23,226 nt of DNA from DATDPM01 sp041498815 (lineage in GTDB: Bacteria > Pseudomonadota > Alphaproteobacteria > DATDPM01): assembly GCA_041498815.1 (NCBI GenBank), contig JBGQJC010000040.1, forward strand, positions 1 to 23,226. The letters run 5' to 3'. Below are positions 5,553 to 13,699 of this stretch, in pieces. Each line of letters starts with the position of its first letter. Position 1 is the first letter of the stretch. The notes under the pieces were generated by a model. It saw nothing but the letters and a program-made list of their open reading frames with translations, was not told the DNA's origin and ran no database searches. A program made the position numbers and the translations under genes.

Positions 5553-6766
5553 GAAAAGCGGCTCTCATCAAGAGCGAGGCGCCCCGGGCGGAAGCCTTGA
5601 GCCCCGCCGCCAGCGCGGTGACGCGCCTGATGCTCACGGATTTCCGCTCCTACCCGAGCCTGCGGATTTCGGCTGGGCCGGATCCCGTGGTCCTGTTCGG
5701 GGCCAACGGCGCCGGCAAGACCAATATGCTCGAAGCCTTGTCGCTGCTCGTTCCCGGCCGGGGCTTGCGGCGCGCGAGGCAAGCCGATCTGCTGCGTTTC
5801 GGCGCCGCTGCCAACGCCTGCTGGGCGGTAAATGCGGCGGTTGCGACGCCCAAAGGCGAAATTTCGATCGGCACCGGGCGCGATCCCCGCGCGCTGGCGC
5901 GCGACGACGAGGACGACGAGGATTTCGCGGGCTCCGAGCGCCGGGTGGTGCGCATCGACGGCCAGCCGGCGCGCAAGACCGGCGCCCTTTCCGACGTGTT
6001 GCGCGCGGTGTGGCTGACGCCCGAGATGGACGGGCTGTTCCGCGACGGAGCTTCCGGACGCCGCCGCTTCATCGACCGCGCGGTGGTGGGAATGGACCGC
6101 AGCCATGCGACGCGGCTGAATGCGTATGAGCGATCTTTACGCGAGCGCGCCCGGCTCTTGAAGGCGGGCAGCGCCGATGCGCAATGGTTGGACGCGCTCG
6201 AGGACCGGATGGCCTGCGACGGCGTGGCGGTTGCGGCGGCCCGCGCCCATACCGCGGAGCGGCTGTGCGCCGTGGCCAGCGAAGGCTTCGGCCCCTTCCC
6301 CGGCGCCGTGCTGTCGATGGAAGGTTCCATCGAACGGTCGCTTGCGCAATTCCCGGCGCTCGAGGCCGAAGCGCGGCTGCGCGAGGACCTGGCGCGAAGC
6401 CGGTTGGACGACGCGTTCACGGGCGGCGCCGCTTACGGGCCGCACCGCAGCGACCTCGCCGTGCGCCACTATACGAAAAATCTTCCGGCCGAGTTGTGCT
6501 CGACCGGCGAGCAGAAGGCCCTGATGATCGCGCTGGTGCTGGCGATAGCCGCCCTACAGGCGCGCGATCTGGGCACGGCGCCGCTGTTGTTGCTCGACGA
6601 GGTTGCGGCCCACCTCGATCCCTTGCGCCGGTCGGCCCTGTTCGAGCGCATGGCCGAGATCGGCGCCCAAGTCTGGCTCACCGGCACCGAACGCGAGTCG
6701 TTCTTTGAGCTTGAAGGGCGCGCCCAGTATTTCCGGGTGGGCTCTGGTGCGGCGGTCCCGGCATGA
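5549..6766 (+). CDS. recF: DNA replication and repair protein RecF
   Basis: RecF is an SMC-like ATPase that with RecO and RecR loads RecA at gaps. Motifs are Walker A GANGAGKT (residues 51-58), the ABC signature STGEQKAL and Walker B LLLLDEVAAHLD near the C-terminus. An acidic insert ARDDEDDEDFAG follows the N-terminal lobe. Two starts are possible: GTG 5549, whose GTGA overlaps the dnaN stop and gives 405 aa, and GTG 5618, which gives a family-like VTRLMLTDFRSY start and 382 aa. Neither has a good ribosome binding site; I prefer 5549 because of the coupled overlap, which leaves a 24-residue extension of low complexity. The stop overlaps the gyrB start by 4 nt (ATGA), so dnaN-recF-gyrB form one unit. 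Confidence 0.93.
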   Translation: MRKAALIKSEAPRAEALSPAASAVTRLMLTDFRSYPSLRISAGPDPVVLFGANGAGKTNMLEALSLLVPGRGLRRARQADLLRFGAAANACWAVNAAVATPKGEISIGTGRDPRALARDDEDDEDFAGSERRVVRIDGQPARKTGALSDVLRAVWLTPEMDGLFRDGASGRRRFIDRAVVGMDRSHATRLNAYERSLRERARLLKAGSADAQWLDALEDRMACDGVAVAAARAHTAERLCAVASEGFGPFPGAVLSMEGSIERSLAQFPALEAEARLREDLARSRLDDAFTGGAAYGPHRSDLAVRHYTKNLPAELCSTGEQKALMIALVLAIAALQARDLGTAPLLLLDEVAAHLDPLRRSALFERMAEIGAQVWLTGTERESFFELEGRAQYFRVGSGAAVPA

Positions 6767-9222
6767 CGGCAAAACCGATCATGGCGAACGAAGTCCACGG
6801 CAAGGCGGGAAACGGCGAAATCGCCTACGACGCCGACTCGATCAAGGTGCTGCGCGGGCTCGATGCCGTGCGCAAGCGCCCGGGGATGTACATCGGCGAC
6901 ACCGACGACGGCTCGGGCCTCCACCACATGGTTTACGAGGTGGTGGACAATTCGGTGGACGAGGCCTTGGCCGGCTATTGCGACCGCGTGGACGTGCGTC
7001 TCAACCCCGACGGATCGGTGACGGTAACCGACAACGGCCGGGGCGTCCCGGTCGACATCCATTCCGAGGAAGGCGTGTCGGCGGCCGAGGTCATCATGAC
7101 CCAGCTTCACGCCGGCGGGAAATTCGACCAGAACGCCTACAAGGTCTCGGGCGGCTTGCACGGCGTCGGCGTTTCGGTCGTCAACGGGTTGTCCGAATGG
7201 CTCGAGCTTCGCATCTGGCGCGGCGGCAAGGAGCACGCCATGCGCTTCGCGGGCGGCAACGCCCAGGCCCCGCTCAAGGCCGTGGGCGAGGCGGGCGATC
7301 GCACGGGGACCGAGATCACCTTCATGCCCTCGCACAAGATTTTCACCATGACCGAGTACGACTTCGCCACCATCGAGCACCGGCTGCGCGAGTTGGCGTT
7401 CCTCAATTCGGGGCTGACCTTGACGCTTTCCGACGTGCGCGGGGTGGAACCGAAGTCGGTCGAGATGCATTACGACGGCGGGATCGAGGCCTTCGTCCAA
7501 TACCTCGACCGCAGCAAGACGCCGGTCCACCGCCCGCCCATCGCCGTCACGGGCGAGCGCGAAGGAATCACGGTCGAAGTCTCGATGCAGTGGACCGACA
7601 GCTACCACGAGACCATGCTGTGCTTCACCAACAACATCCCGCAGCGCGACGGCGGCACCCATCTGGCCGGGTTCCGCGCGGCCTTGACCCGCACCATCAA
7701 CCACTATGCGATGGAGTCGGGGATCGCCAAGAAAGAGAAGGTGGCCTTGACCGGCGATGATGCGCGGGAAGGGCTTACCTGCGTGCTTTCGGTCAAGGTG
7801 CCGGACCCGAAATTTTCCTCCCAGACCAAGGACAAGCTGGTGTCCTCCGAGGTCAAGCCGGTGATCGAGGGCATCATCGGCGACAAGCTCGGCCAGTGGT
7901 TCGAAGAGCACCCCATGGATGCCAAAAAGATCGTCGCCAAGGTGGTCGAAGCGGCGGCGGCGCGCGAAGCGGCGCGGCGCGCCCGCGAGCTGACCCGGCG
8001 CAAGGGCGCCTTGGATATTGCCAACTTGCCGGGCAAGCTCGCCGACTGCCAGGAGCGCGACCCCGCGCTCTCGGAGCTTTTCATCGTCGAGGGCGATTCC
8101 GCGGGCGGGTCCGCGAAACAGGGCCGCAACCGCAGATTCCAGGCCATTTTGCCGCTGCGCGGAAAGATTCTGAACGTCGAGCGCGCGCGTTTCGACAAGA
8201 TGCTGTCATCGGTCGAAATCGGCACCCTCATCGCCGCACTCGGCACCGGGATCGGGGCCGACGATTTCGACATCGCCAAGACCCGCTACCATCGCATCAT
8301 CATCATGACCGATGCCGACGTGGACGGAAGCCATATCCGGACCCTGCTGCTCACCTTCTTCTACCGGCACATGGCCCCGGTCATCGAGAAGGGCTACCTC
8401 TACATCGCCCAGCCGCCGCTCTACCGCGTCAAGCGCGGTAAATCCGAGAAGTACCTGAAGGATGACCGGGCGCTCGAGGACTTTCTGATTTCGACCGCGA
8501 TCGAGGATGTCGCGCTCGTTCTTTTCGACGGCGGCGAGCGCGTGGGCGAAGACCTGCGCAAACTCGTGGAGCGCGCAAGGCTGGCGCGCGTGGCCTTAGC
8601 ACCGCTCGGCCGGCGGGTGGGGAACCCGTCGGTGGTGGAACAGGCGGCGATCGCCGCGGCCCTCAATCCGGATTTGATTGCCGATGCGAAAATTGCCGGC
8701 GAAGCCGCGGCCTATATCGCCAAGCGCCTCGACGCGCTGGCGGGCGAGCACGAGCGCGGCTGGACCGGCTTGGCAGACCGCAAACTGGGTCTGGTGTTTT
8801 CGCGAACGCTGCGCGGTGTGGCCGAGCGCTATGTCATCGACGAGAATCTCATGCGCAGCCCCGAGGCCCGGCGTCTCGATGAAATGGCGGGCGAGCTGCA
8901 GAAGGTCTATCGCGGCTTTGCCAAGCTTAAGAGCAAGGAGCGCGAAGTCCCGATCGCCTCGCCGACCGGCCTCGTCGATGCGGTGATGGAGCTTGGGCGG
9001 CGCGGAGTCACCATCCAACGTTACAAAGGCCTGGGCGAGATGAACCCGGGCCAGCTTTGGGAAACGACACTCGATCCCACGGTCCGCTCGCTCTTGCAGG
9101 TGAAGATCAACCATGCCGATGAGGCGGAGGCGGTATTCTCGACCCTCATGGGCGACGTCGTGGAGCCGCGGCGCGACTTCATCCAGGCGAATGCGCTTAA
9201 GGTCGCAAACCTCGACGTCTAG
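6763..9222 (+). CDS. gyrB: DNA gyrase subunit B
   Basis: GyrB is the ATPase subunit of the A2B2 gyrase that introduces negative supercoils. The 819-aa product has the GHKL ATPase elements VVDNSVDEALAGY, TDNGRGVPVDIH and GGLHGVGVSVVNGLSEW, a TOPRIM domain with EGDSAGGSAKQGRNRRFQ (Glu443) and DADVDGSHIRT (Asp517, Asp519), the long insert typical of proteobacterial GyrB (roughly 550-720), and the C-terminal RYKGLGEMNPGQLWETTLDP and FIQANALKVANLDV. It is GyrB rather than ParE on the basis of this insert and C-terminus. The ATG at 6763 overlaps the recF stop; a second in-frame ATG lies six codons later. Confidence 0.98.
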   Translation: MTAKPIMANEVHGKAGNGEIAYDADSIKVLRGLDAVRKRPGMYIGDTDDGSGLHHMVYEVVDNSVDEALAGYCDRVDVRLNPDGSVTVTDNGRGVPVDIHSEEGVSAAEVIMTQLHAGGKFDQNAYKVSGGLHGVGVSVVNGLSEWLELRIWRGGKEHAMRFAGGNAQAPLKAVGEAGDRTGTEITFMPSHKIFTMTEYDFATIEHRLRELAFLNSGLTLTLSDVRGVEPKSVEMHYDGGIEAFVQYLDRSKTPVHRPPIAVTGEREGITVEVSMQWTDSYHETMLCFTNNIPQRDGGTHLAGFRAALTRTINHYAMESGIAKKEKVALTGDDAREGLTCVLSVKVPDPKFSSQTKDKLVSSEVKPVIEGIIGDKLGQWFEEHPMDAKKIVAKVVEAAAAREAARRARELTRRKGALDIANLPGKLADCQERDPALSELFIVEGDSAGGSAKQGRNRRFQAILPLRGKILNVERARFDKMLSSVEIGTLIAALGTGIGADDFDIAKTRYHRIIIMTDADVDGSHIRTLLLTFFYRHMAPVIEKGYLYIAQPPLYRVKRGKSEKYLKDDRALEDFLISTAIEDVALVLFDGGERVGEDLRKLVERARLARVALAPLGRRVGNPSVVEQAAIAAALNPDLIADAKIAGEAAAYIAKRLDALAGEHERGWTGLADRKLGLVFSRTLRGVAERYVIDENLMRSPEARRLDEMAGELQKVYRGFAKLKSKEREVPIASPTGLVDAVMELGRRGVTIQRYKGLGEMNPGQLWETTLDPTVRSLLQVKINHADEAEAVFSTLMGDVVEPRRDFIQANALKVANLDV

Positions 9223-9229
9223 CGGCAGA

Positions 9230-9247
9230 TCCCGCGCAAAAGCGGGA
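9230..9247 (+). terminator. Short hairpin after gyrB
   Basis: TCCCGC (9230-9235) pairs with GCGGGA (9242-9247) around a GCAAAA loop, 7 nt after the gyrB stop. A run of A's rather than T's follows, so this is at most a weak terminator or an RNA-protecting hairpin at the end of the dnaN-recF-gyrB message. Confidence 0.3.
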
Positions 9248-9303
9248 CGGAAAAACGCGCCCAATCATCGCGGCGGAATGTGCCACATCCCATATAGGAG
9301 TCG

Positions 9304-11340
9304 ATGACGAGAGACTCCCGCGAGCACGGCCACAACCGCCCGGGCCGGTTCGACAAGCCCAAGGCGGAGCGCAACCCGCGGCCCCGCAAGAAGGCGCGAT
9401 CGCCGATCGGAACCTTCTTCTATTGGATCGCGACCTTGGCGGTCTGGGGCGTGGTGCTGGCGGCGGGACTCGTCGCCTATTACGCCCGCGATCTTCCCGA
9501 CATCAACGCCCTCACGACTCCACCCCGCCAGCCCAGCATCACGGTGTTGGCTGCCGATGGCTCGACCATCGCCACCATCGGCAACCAATACGGCGAATAC
9601 GTGGAAGTAAAGGCGCTGCCGCGGTTCTTGCCGCAAGCGGTGGTGGCGACCGAGGACCGCCGCTTCTATCACCACTTCGGCGTCGACCCGGTGGGCTTGG
9701 CGCGCGCTTTCGTCGCCAATCTGCGCGCCATGGAAATCGTCCAGGGCGGGAGCACCATCACCCAGCAGCTCGCAAAGAATCTGTTCCTCAGCCCGGAGCG
9801 AACGCTGAAGCGCAAAATCCAGGAGTCGCTCTTGGCGCTGTGGCTCGAGCGCCGGTTCACCAAAGACCAGATCCTCACCATCTATCTGAACCGCGTCTAT
9901 CTGGGAGCCGGAGCTTTCGGCGTGGATGCCGCGGCCCGGCGCTATTTCGGCAAGCCGGCGCGCGACGTGACGCTCTACGAATCGGCGGTCCTCGCCGGCC
10001 TTTTGAAAGCGCCCTCGCGTTTCGCGCCGACCCACGGCGCGGATTTGACCGAGGCCCGGGCCGACCAGGTTCTCGATCGCATGGTGGAGACCCGCTTCAT
10101 CACGCCGGCGCAGGCGGCCCAAGCGCGCAAGACCGGTGCTGCGTTTGCCGAGGCCGGGGGGGCCGACGCGGACGTGCGCTACTTCGTCGATTGGATCGTG
10201 GACCAGATCGATGGCTACACCGGAGGCATCTCCCGCGATCTCGTAGTCCTGACCACGCTGGACCCGAAGCTTCAACATCTGGCTCAAGCAAAGGTCGCGG
10301 AAACCCTTGATTCGCAAGGCAAAGAGGCGGGGATCAGCGAAGGGGCGATGGTGGTGCTCTCGCCCGAGGGCGCGGTCAAGGCGATGGTGGGCGGGCGCGA
10401 TTACGGCACGAGCCAGTTCAACCGCGCGACGCTTGCGCTGAGACAACCCGGCTCGGCTTTCAAGCTGTTCGTGTATACGGCGGCGATCGAATCGGGAATG
10501 AGCCCGACGGACACGGTGCTCGATGCCCCGATCTCGATCCGCAATTGGAGCCCGGGAAATTTCGACGACAAGTACGTGGGCGAAATCACCCTCACCCAGG
10601 CGCTCGCCGAATCGCGCAACACCGCGGCGGTGCGCGTCGCCCAGCGCGCGGGCGTTTCCCGTATCATCGAGGTGGCGCAAAGGCTCGGCATCACCTCCAC
10701 CTTGCGCCGCGACCTCAGCATCGCGCTCGGCACCAGCGAGGTGACTCTGCTGGAGCTCGCTTCCGCCTATGCGGCGCTGGCCAATGACGGAATCGGCGTC
10801 TGGGCCTATGGCATCAGCGAAATCCGCGACTGGCAGGGGGAGATGTTGTACCGGCGAAGCGGCTCCGGGCCGGGGCGCGTGCTCGACAAGCCGATCGTTT
10901 CCACCATGACCTCGATGCTGCGCCATGTGGTGACCGAGGGCACCGGCAAGGCGGCCAACATCGACCGGCCCGCCGCCGGCAAGACCGGCACCAGCCAAGG
11001 ATTCCGGGACGCCTGGTTCATCGGCTACACCGCCGATCTGGTGGCGGGCATTTGGCTCGGCAACGACAACGAGGCGCCGATGCAGCACGTGACCGGGGGC
11101 AAGATACCGGCCAAGCTCTGGCACGATTTCATGACCGCTGCCTTGGCCGGCCTCCCGCCGCGCCCGCTGCCCGGCCTCGAACAGCCCGAAATGCCGGTGG
11201 CTGGTGCCGGCCCGGGTGCGGAGGAAACGGCGGCATCGGTGCCGGCGTCATCGAACGACGCGGGCTTCCACCATCTGAAGCAGAATCCGGGTGCCGGATT
11301 CTGGGACCAGGTGATGCAGAACATCGGAATCGGGCGCTAG
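9304..11340 (+). CDS. Class A penicillin-binding protein (PBP1A family)
   Basis: This bifunctional enzyme polymerises lipid II and cross-links peptidoglycan in the periplasm. The 678-aa protein has a basic cytosolic tail (1-36), one membrane anchor (about 37-60) and a GT51 transglycosylase domain with catalytic Glu117 in EDRRFYHHFG, GGSTITQQLAKNLF and the YLNRVYLGAGAFGV block. The transpeptidase domain has SAFK (384-387, nucleophile Ser384), SRN (437-439) and KTGTS (560-564). The C-terminal tail is Pro/Ala-rich. It is shorter than E. coli PBP1a and lacks a large insert between the two domains, like the compact alphaproteobacterial members. AGGAG at 9296-9300 precedes the ATG, though closely. 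It ends 3 nt from the end of convergent cobB. Confidence 0.95.
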   Translation: MTRDSREHGHNRPGRFDKPKAERNPRPRKKARSPIGTFFYWIATLAVWGVVLAAGLVAYYARDLPDINALTTPPRQPSITVLAADGSTIATIGNQYGEYVEVKALPRFLPQAVVATEDRRFYHHFGVDPVGLARAFVANLRAMEIVQGGSTITQQLAKNLFLSPERTLKRKIQESLLALWLERRFTKDQILTIYLNRVYLGAGAFGVDAAARRYFGKPARDVTLYESAVLAGLLKAPSRFAPTHGADLTEARADQVLDRMVETRFITPAQAAQARKTGAAFAEAGGADADVRYFVDWIVDQIDGYTGGISRDLVVLTTLDPKLQHLAQAKVAETLDSQGKEAGISEGAMVVLSPEGAVKAMVGGRDYGTSQFNRATLALRQPGSAFKLFVYTAAIESGMSPTDTVLDAPISIRNWSPGNFDDKYVGEITLTQALAESRNTAAVRVAQRAGVSRIIEVAQRLGITSTLRRDLSIALGTSEVTLLELASAYAALANDGIGVWAYGISEIRDWQGEMLYRRSGSGPGRVLDKPIVSTMTSMLRHVVTEGTGKAANIDRPAAGKTGTSQGFRDAWFIGYTADLVAGIWLGNDNEAPMQHVTGGKIPAKLWHDFMTAALAGLPPRPLPGLEQPEMPVAGAGPGAEETAASVPASSNDAGFHHLKQNPGAGFWDQVMQNIGIGR

Positions 11341-11343
11341 CGC

Positions 11344-12648
11344 CTAGGCTTGGTCCACGAGGTGGATGAAGGATCCCATCACCCGGCCGGCGATAAGTCC
11401 GGCGGCACCCGTATCGCAGCCCTCCAAATCCCGGCAGCGGAACAGCGCATGACCCGGGCCTTCGCTCGCGATCGAGGCGTAATGGAACTCATGGCCGCGG
11501 AAGCGGGCGCCTTTTCCGCCGAGCGCGCTATCGCCCGCCGCCTCCGCTTCCCGGTAGCCGAGATGGAGGCGCCGCTTGGCGAAGCTTGTTTCGAGCGGCA
11601 AGAGCCCGGCCATTTGATGGCGTGCGCCGGACGCATCCTCGATCCCGTTGCCTAAAACCATGTAGCCGCCGCATTCCCCGTAAATGACGGCGCCTTGCTT
11701 CGCCGCGCGCCGCAACCCTTCGAGCGCCGGCGAACGCGCAAGTTCTTCCCCGTGAAGCTCCGGATAGCCGCCCGGAAGATAGATCGCATCGCAAGACTCA
11801 TCCGCCACCTCGCCGGCGAGCGGCGAGAACGGGATGACCGCAACCCCTTGCGCGCGCCAGCCGGCAAGCACCGCCTCGTAACAGAAGGCGAAGGCATCGT
11901 CGCGGGCAACCGCGATGCGCTGGCCCAAGGGCGGGATCGGCACGGCGCGCGTATTTCCGCGGAACGCGACGGCGGCGGGGCGGGCCAAACTTGCGAGACG
12001 CGCGATATCCACGTTCGTTTCGACGCGCTCCGCGGCGTGATCGAGAAAAGACTCGAGACCGGCAATTTCGCCGGCCTGGACGAGGCCCAGATGCCGCTCG
12101 GGCAAGGCGAGGTCCGGGTCGCGCGGCAGGTATCCCAGAACCGGGACGTCGGTGCGCACCATGGCCGATTCGATCGTCTTGCGGTGCGCCGGGCTTGCCA
12201 CCCGGTTGAAGATTGCTCCGGCGACGAAAACATCGGCGCGATGCCGCGCAAAGCCTTGGACAAGGGCGGCCGCGGAAGCCCCCTGGCCGCGGACGTCGAC
12301 GACCAGCACCACCGGCCAGCCCGTGAGCGCCGCGAGATCGGCGGTCGAAGCCGCGGGCCCGCCGTCGAAAAGCCCCATGACGCCTTCACATAAGACGAGT
12401 TCGGCACCGCTTCCGATTTCGGCGATGAGCGCCGCAATGGTTTCGGGGCGCATGGCCCAGGGATCGAGATTGAAACAGGGCCTGCCGCTCGCCGCCGCAT
12501 GAAAACCCGCGTCGATGTAATCGGGACCGGCCTTCGCCGCCGCCGCCTTGACGCCGCGTCTGGCCAGCGCCCGCACCAGCCCGAGGGTCGTAACCGTCTT
12601 GCCGCTGCCGCTCGCGGGCGCAGCTAGGATGAGGCCGGGCGCGCTCAC
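11344..12648 (-). CDS. cobB: Cobyrinate/hydrogenobyrinate a,c-diamide synthase (CobB/CbiA)
   Basis: CobB uses ATP and glutamine to amidate the a and c side chains of (hydrogeno)cobyrinic acid. The 434-aa product has the P-loop APASGSGKTVTTLGLVRAL near the N-terminus, KAGPDYIDAGFH, CEGVMGLFDG, and a C-terminal class I glutamine amidotransferase domain with nucleophile Cys326 in GECGGYMVLG and GHEFHYAS with His386 and His389. Length is normal for the family. The start is GTG 12648, whose GTGA overlaps the Sco gene stop by 4 nt, so translation is likely coupled. Because CbiD and CbiG are encoded nearby, the natural substrate may be the cobalt-containing acid (the CbiA reaction); sequence alone does not decide. 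Confidence 0.95.
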   Translation of the reverse strand: MSAPGLILAAPASGSGKTVTTLGLVRALARRGVKAAAAKAGPDYIDAGFHAAASGRPCFNLDPWAMRPETIAALIAEIGSGAELVLCEGVMGLFDGGPAASTADLAALTGWPVVLVVDVRGQGASAAALVQGFARHRADVFVAGAIFNRVASPAHRKTIESAMVRTDVPVLGYLPRDPDLALPERHLGLVQAGEIAGLESFLDHAAERVETNVDIARLASLARPAAVAFRGNTRAVPIPPLGQRIAVARDDAFAFCYEAVLAGWRAQGVAVIPFSPLAGEVADESCDAIYLPGGYPELHGEELARSPALEGLRRAAKQGAVIYGECGGYMVLGNGIEDASGARHQMAGLLPLETSFAKRRLHLGYREAEAAGDSALGGKGARFRGHEFHYASIASEGPGHALFRCRDLEGCDTGAAGLIAGRVMGSFIHLVDQA

Positions 12649-13250
12649 AGGATTTTCCCGATCTCGGCTGCCATCGCATCCGCGCTCATGCTTTGATCGA
12701 AATGGGCGAGATATTTGCCGTCGCGGCCCATGAGGTAGATCACCGAACTGTGGTCCATGGAATAGGGCGAACCCGGTTCCTCATGTTTGGCGGAATAGAC
12801 GCGATACGCCTTGGCCGCGGCGGCGATGGAGTCCGGGGTCCCGGTCAAGGCCACCAGGCGGGGATGAAATCGCGCGGCGTATTCCTTGAGCTTCGGCACC
12901 GTGTCGCGTTCGGGATCGACCGTGATGAAAATGGGCACCACGTCACGGCCCTTATCGCCCAGCTTGTCGATAGCACTTCCCATGGTCGTCAGCGCCAGCG
13001 GACAAACGTCCGGGCAGAAGCTGTAACCGAAATAAACGAGCATGAGGGAGCCGCGGAAATCGGCATCGCTCACCGCCCGGCCGTTTTGATCGGCAAGCGC
13101 GAACGGTCCGCCGATCGCGCCCCCGCCTCTAGCGGTGCTTTCGGGCGCATTCTTGGTTCCGATGTAAACGAGGGCGAAGGCGGCGATTGCGGCCGCAATG
13201 AGGGCGAGGATGAGCGCGCGGGGATCGAGTCTTTGTTGCCGCCCGCGCAT
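12645..13250 (-). CDS. Sco1/SenC/PrrC family protein
   Basis: Sco proteins are membrane-anchored thioredoxin-fold proteins in the periplasm that bind copper and mature the CuA site of cytochrome c oxidase, or act as thiol reductases. The 201-aa product has an N-terminal anchor (LILALIAAAIAAFALVYIG), the metal/thiol motif CPDVC with Cys79 and Cys83, TVDPERDTVPKLKEYAARFH, and His167 in DHSSVIYLM. All three canonical copper ligands are present. I placed the start at ATG 13250, 8 nt after the lipoprotein stop; an upstream in-frame start would overlap that gene. It is followed by cobB with a 4-nt overlap. The bd oxidase encoded upstream has no copper, which makes the partner unclear. Confidence 0.9.
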   Translation of the reverse strand: MRGRQQRLDPRALILALIAAAIAAFALVYIGTKNAPESTARGGGAIGGPFALADQNGRAVSDADFRGSLMLVYFGYSFCPDVCPLALTTMGSAIDKLGDKGRDVVPIFITVDPERDTVPKLKEYAARFHPRLVALTGTPDSIAAAAKAYRVYSAKHEEPGSPYSMDHSSVIYLMGRDGKYLAHFDQSMSADAMAAEIGKIL

Positions 13251-13258
13251 CGCGGGTA

Positions 13259-13558
13259 TCAGGGTTCTTCGGCGGGCGAGAGCGAAAACCCTTTCGCGCG
13301 CATGCAATCGTTGTAGAGGTCCGCCTCGCGTGCGGCGGTGGTGGCATTGAGGATGGCGTAACGATCGCCCCGCGTGGTCGTGACCATCACCGATTGGTTA
13401 CGGCCGTCGAGGAAGTTATAGGATCCGGATTCATCCTGGCATTCCGTGCGCGCCAGTTCGACCTCGCCGGAGCCGGCATCGTCCTTACCCCAGTCGTAGT
13501 GGCGGGTGCAGGCGGAAACCGCAAGAAATACCAATAGTATCAATATGTTCCTGACCAT
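13259..13558 (-). CDS. Small lipoprotein of unknown function in the cyd operon
   Basis: The 99-aa product starts MVRNILILLVFLAVSACTRH, a lipoprotein signal with lipobox VSAC and lipidated Cys17. The mature part is polar (YDWGKDDAGSGEVELARTEC, a glycine/asparagine-containing middle, then a helical TTAAREADLYNDCMRAKGF). Cys40 and Cys85 could form a disulfide; the CMRAKGF ending resembles motifs I know from other small proteobacterial lipoproteins, but I cannot name a family. It lies 6 nt after cydX and 8 nt before the Sco gene, so it is almost certainly co-transcribed. The residue after Cys17 is Thr, with no inner-membrane retention signal of the Asp+2 type, so outer-membrane sorting is plausible. 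Confidence 0.8.
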   Translation of the reverse strand: MVRNILILLVFLAVSACTRHYDWGKDDAGSGEVELARTECQDESGSYNFLDGRNQSVMVTTTRGDRYAILNATTAAREADLYNDCMRAKGFSLSPAEEP

Positions 13559-13564
13559 GACGCC

Positions 13565-13675
13565 TCAGTCCACCACAGGCTTGTCGCGAGGATCTTCGAT
13601 CTCGAGCCACATGGCATTCAATATGGCAAAGCTGCAGGCCAAACCCAAGCCCAGAACCCAGGCGAAATACCACAT
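13565..13675 (-). CDS. cydX: Cytochrome bd oxidase small subunit CydX
   Basis: This 36-aa protein is too short for usual gene-length cut-offs but is clearly CydX. It begins MWYFAWVLGLGLACSF, continues AILNAMWLEIEDPR and ends DKPVVD. MWYFAWxLG-xLA-xFxIxNAMWxE is the CydX/YbgT pattern. CydX is a single-span membrane peptide that stabilises the CydAB haem sites. The start has a strong ribosome binding site (GGGAGGAT ahead of the ATG) and lies 24 nt after the cydB stop, the usual cydABX order. It has a single transmembrane helix and a short acidic C-terminal tail on the other side. Confidence 0.95.
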   Translation of the reverse strand: MWYFAWVLGLGLACSFAILNAMWLEIEDPRDKPVVD

Positions 13676-13699
13676 ATTCCGATCCTCCCGATTCCGGCC

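Noticed and set aside
11333..11344. Palindrome GGCGCTAGCGCC at the convergent ends of the PBP and cobB genes
   Set aside because: It is a perfect 12-bp palindrome, but as RNA it makes only a 4-5 bp stem without a T tract, and such GC palindromes are frequent here; too weak to call a terminator.
13251..13307. Earlier start for the Sco protein adding 19 residues
   Set aside because: It would overlap the lipoprotein gene and put a basic stretch with no family similarity ahead of the membrane anchor; ATG 13250 gives a normal anchor.
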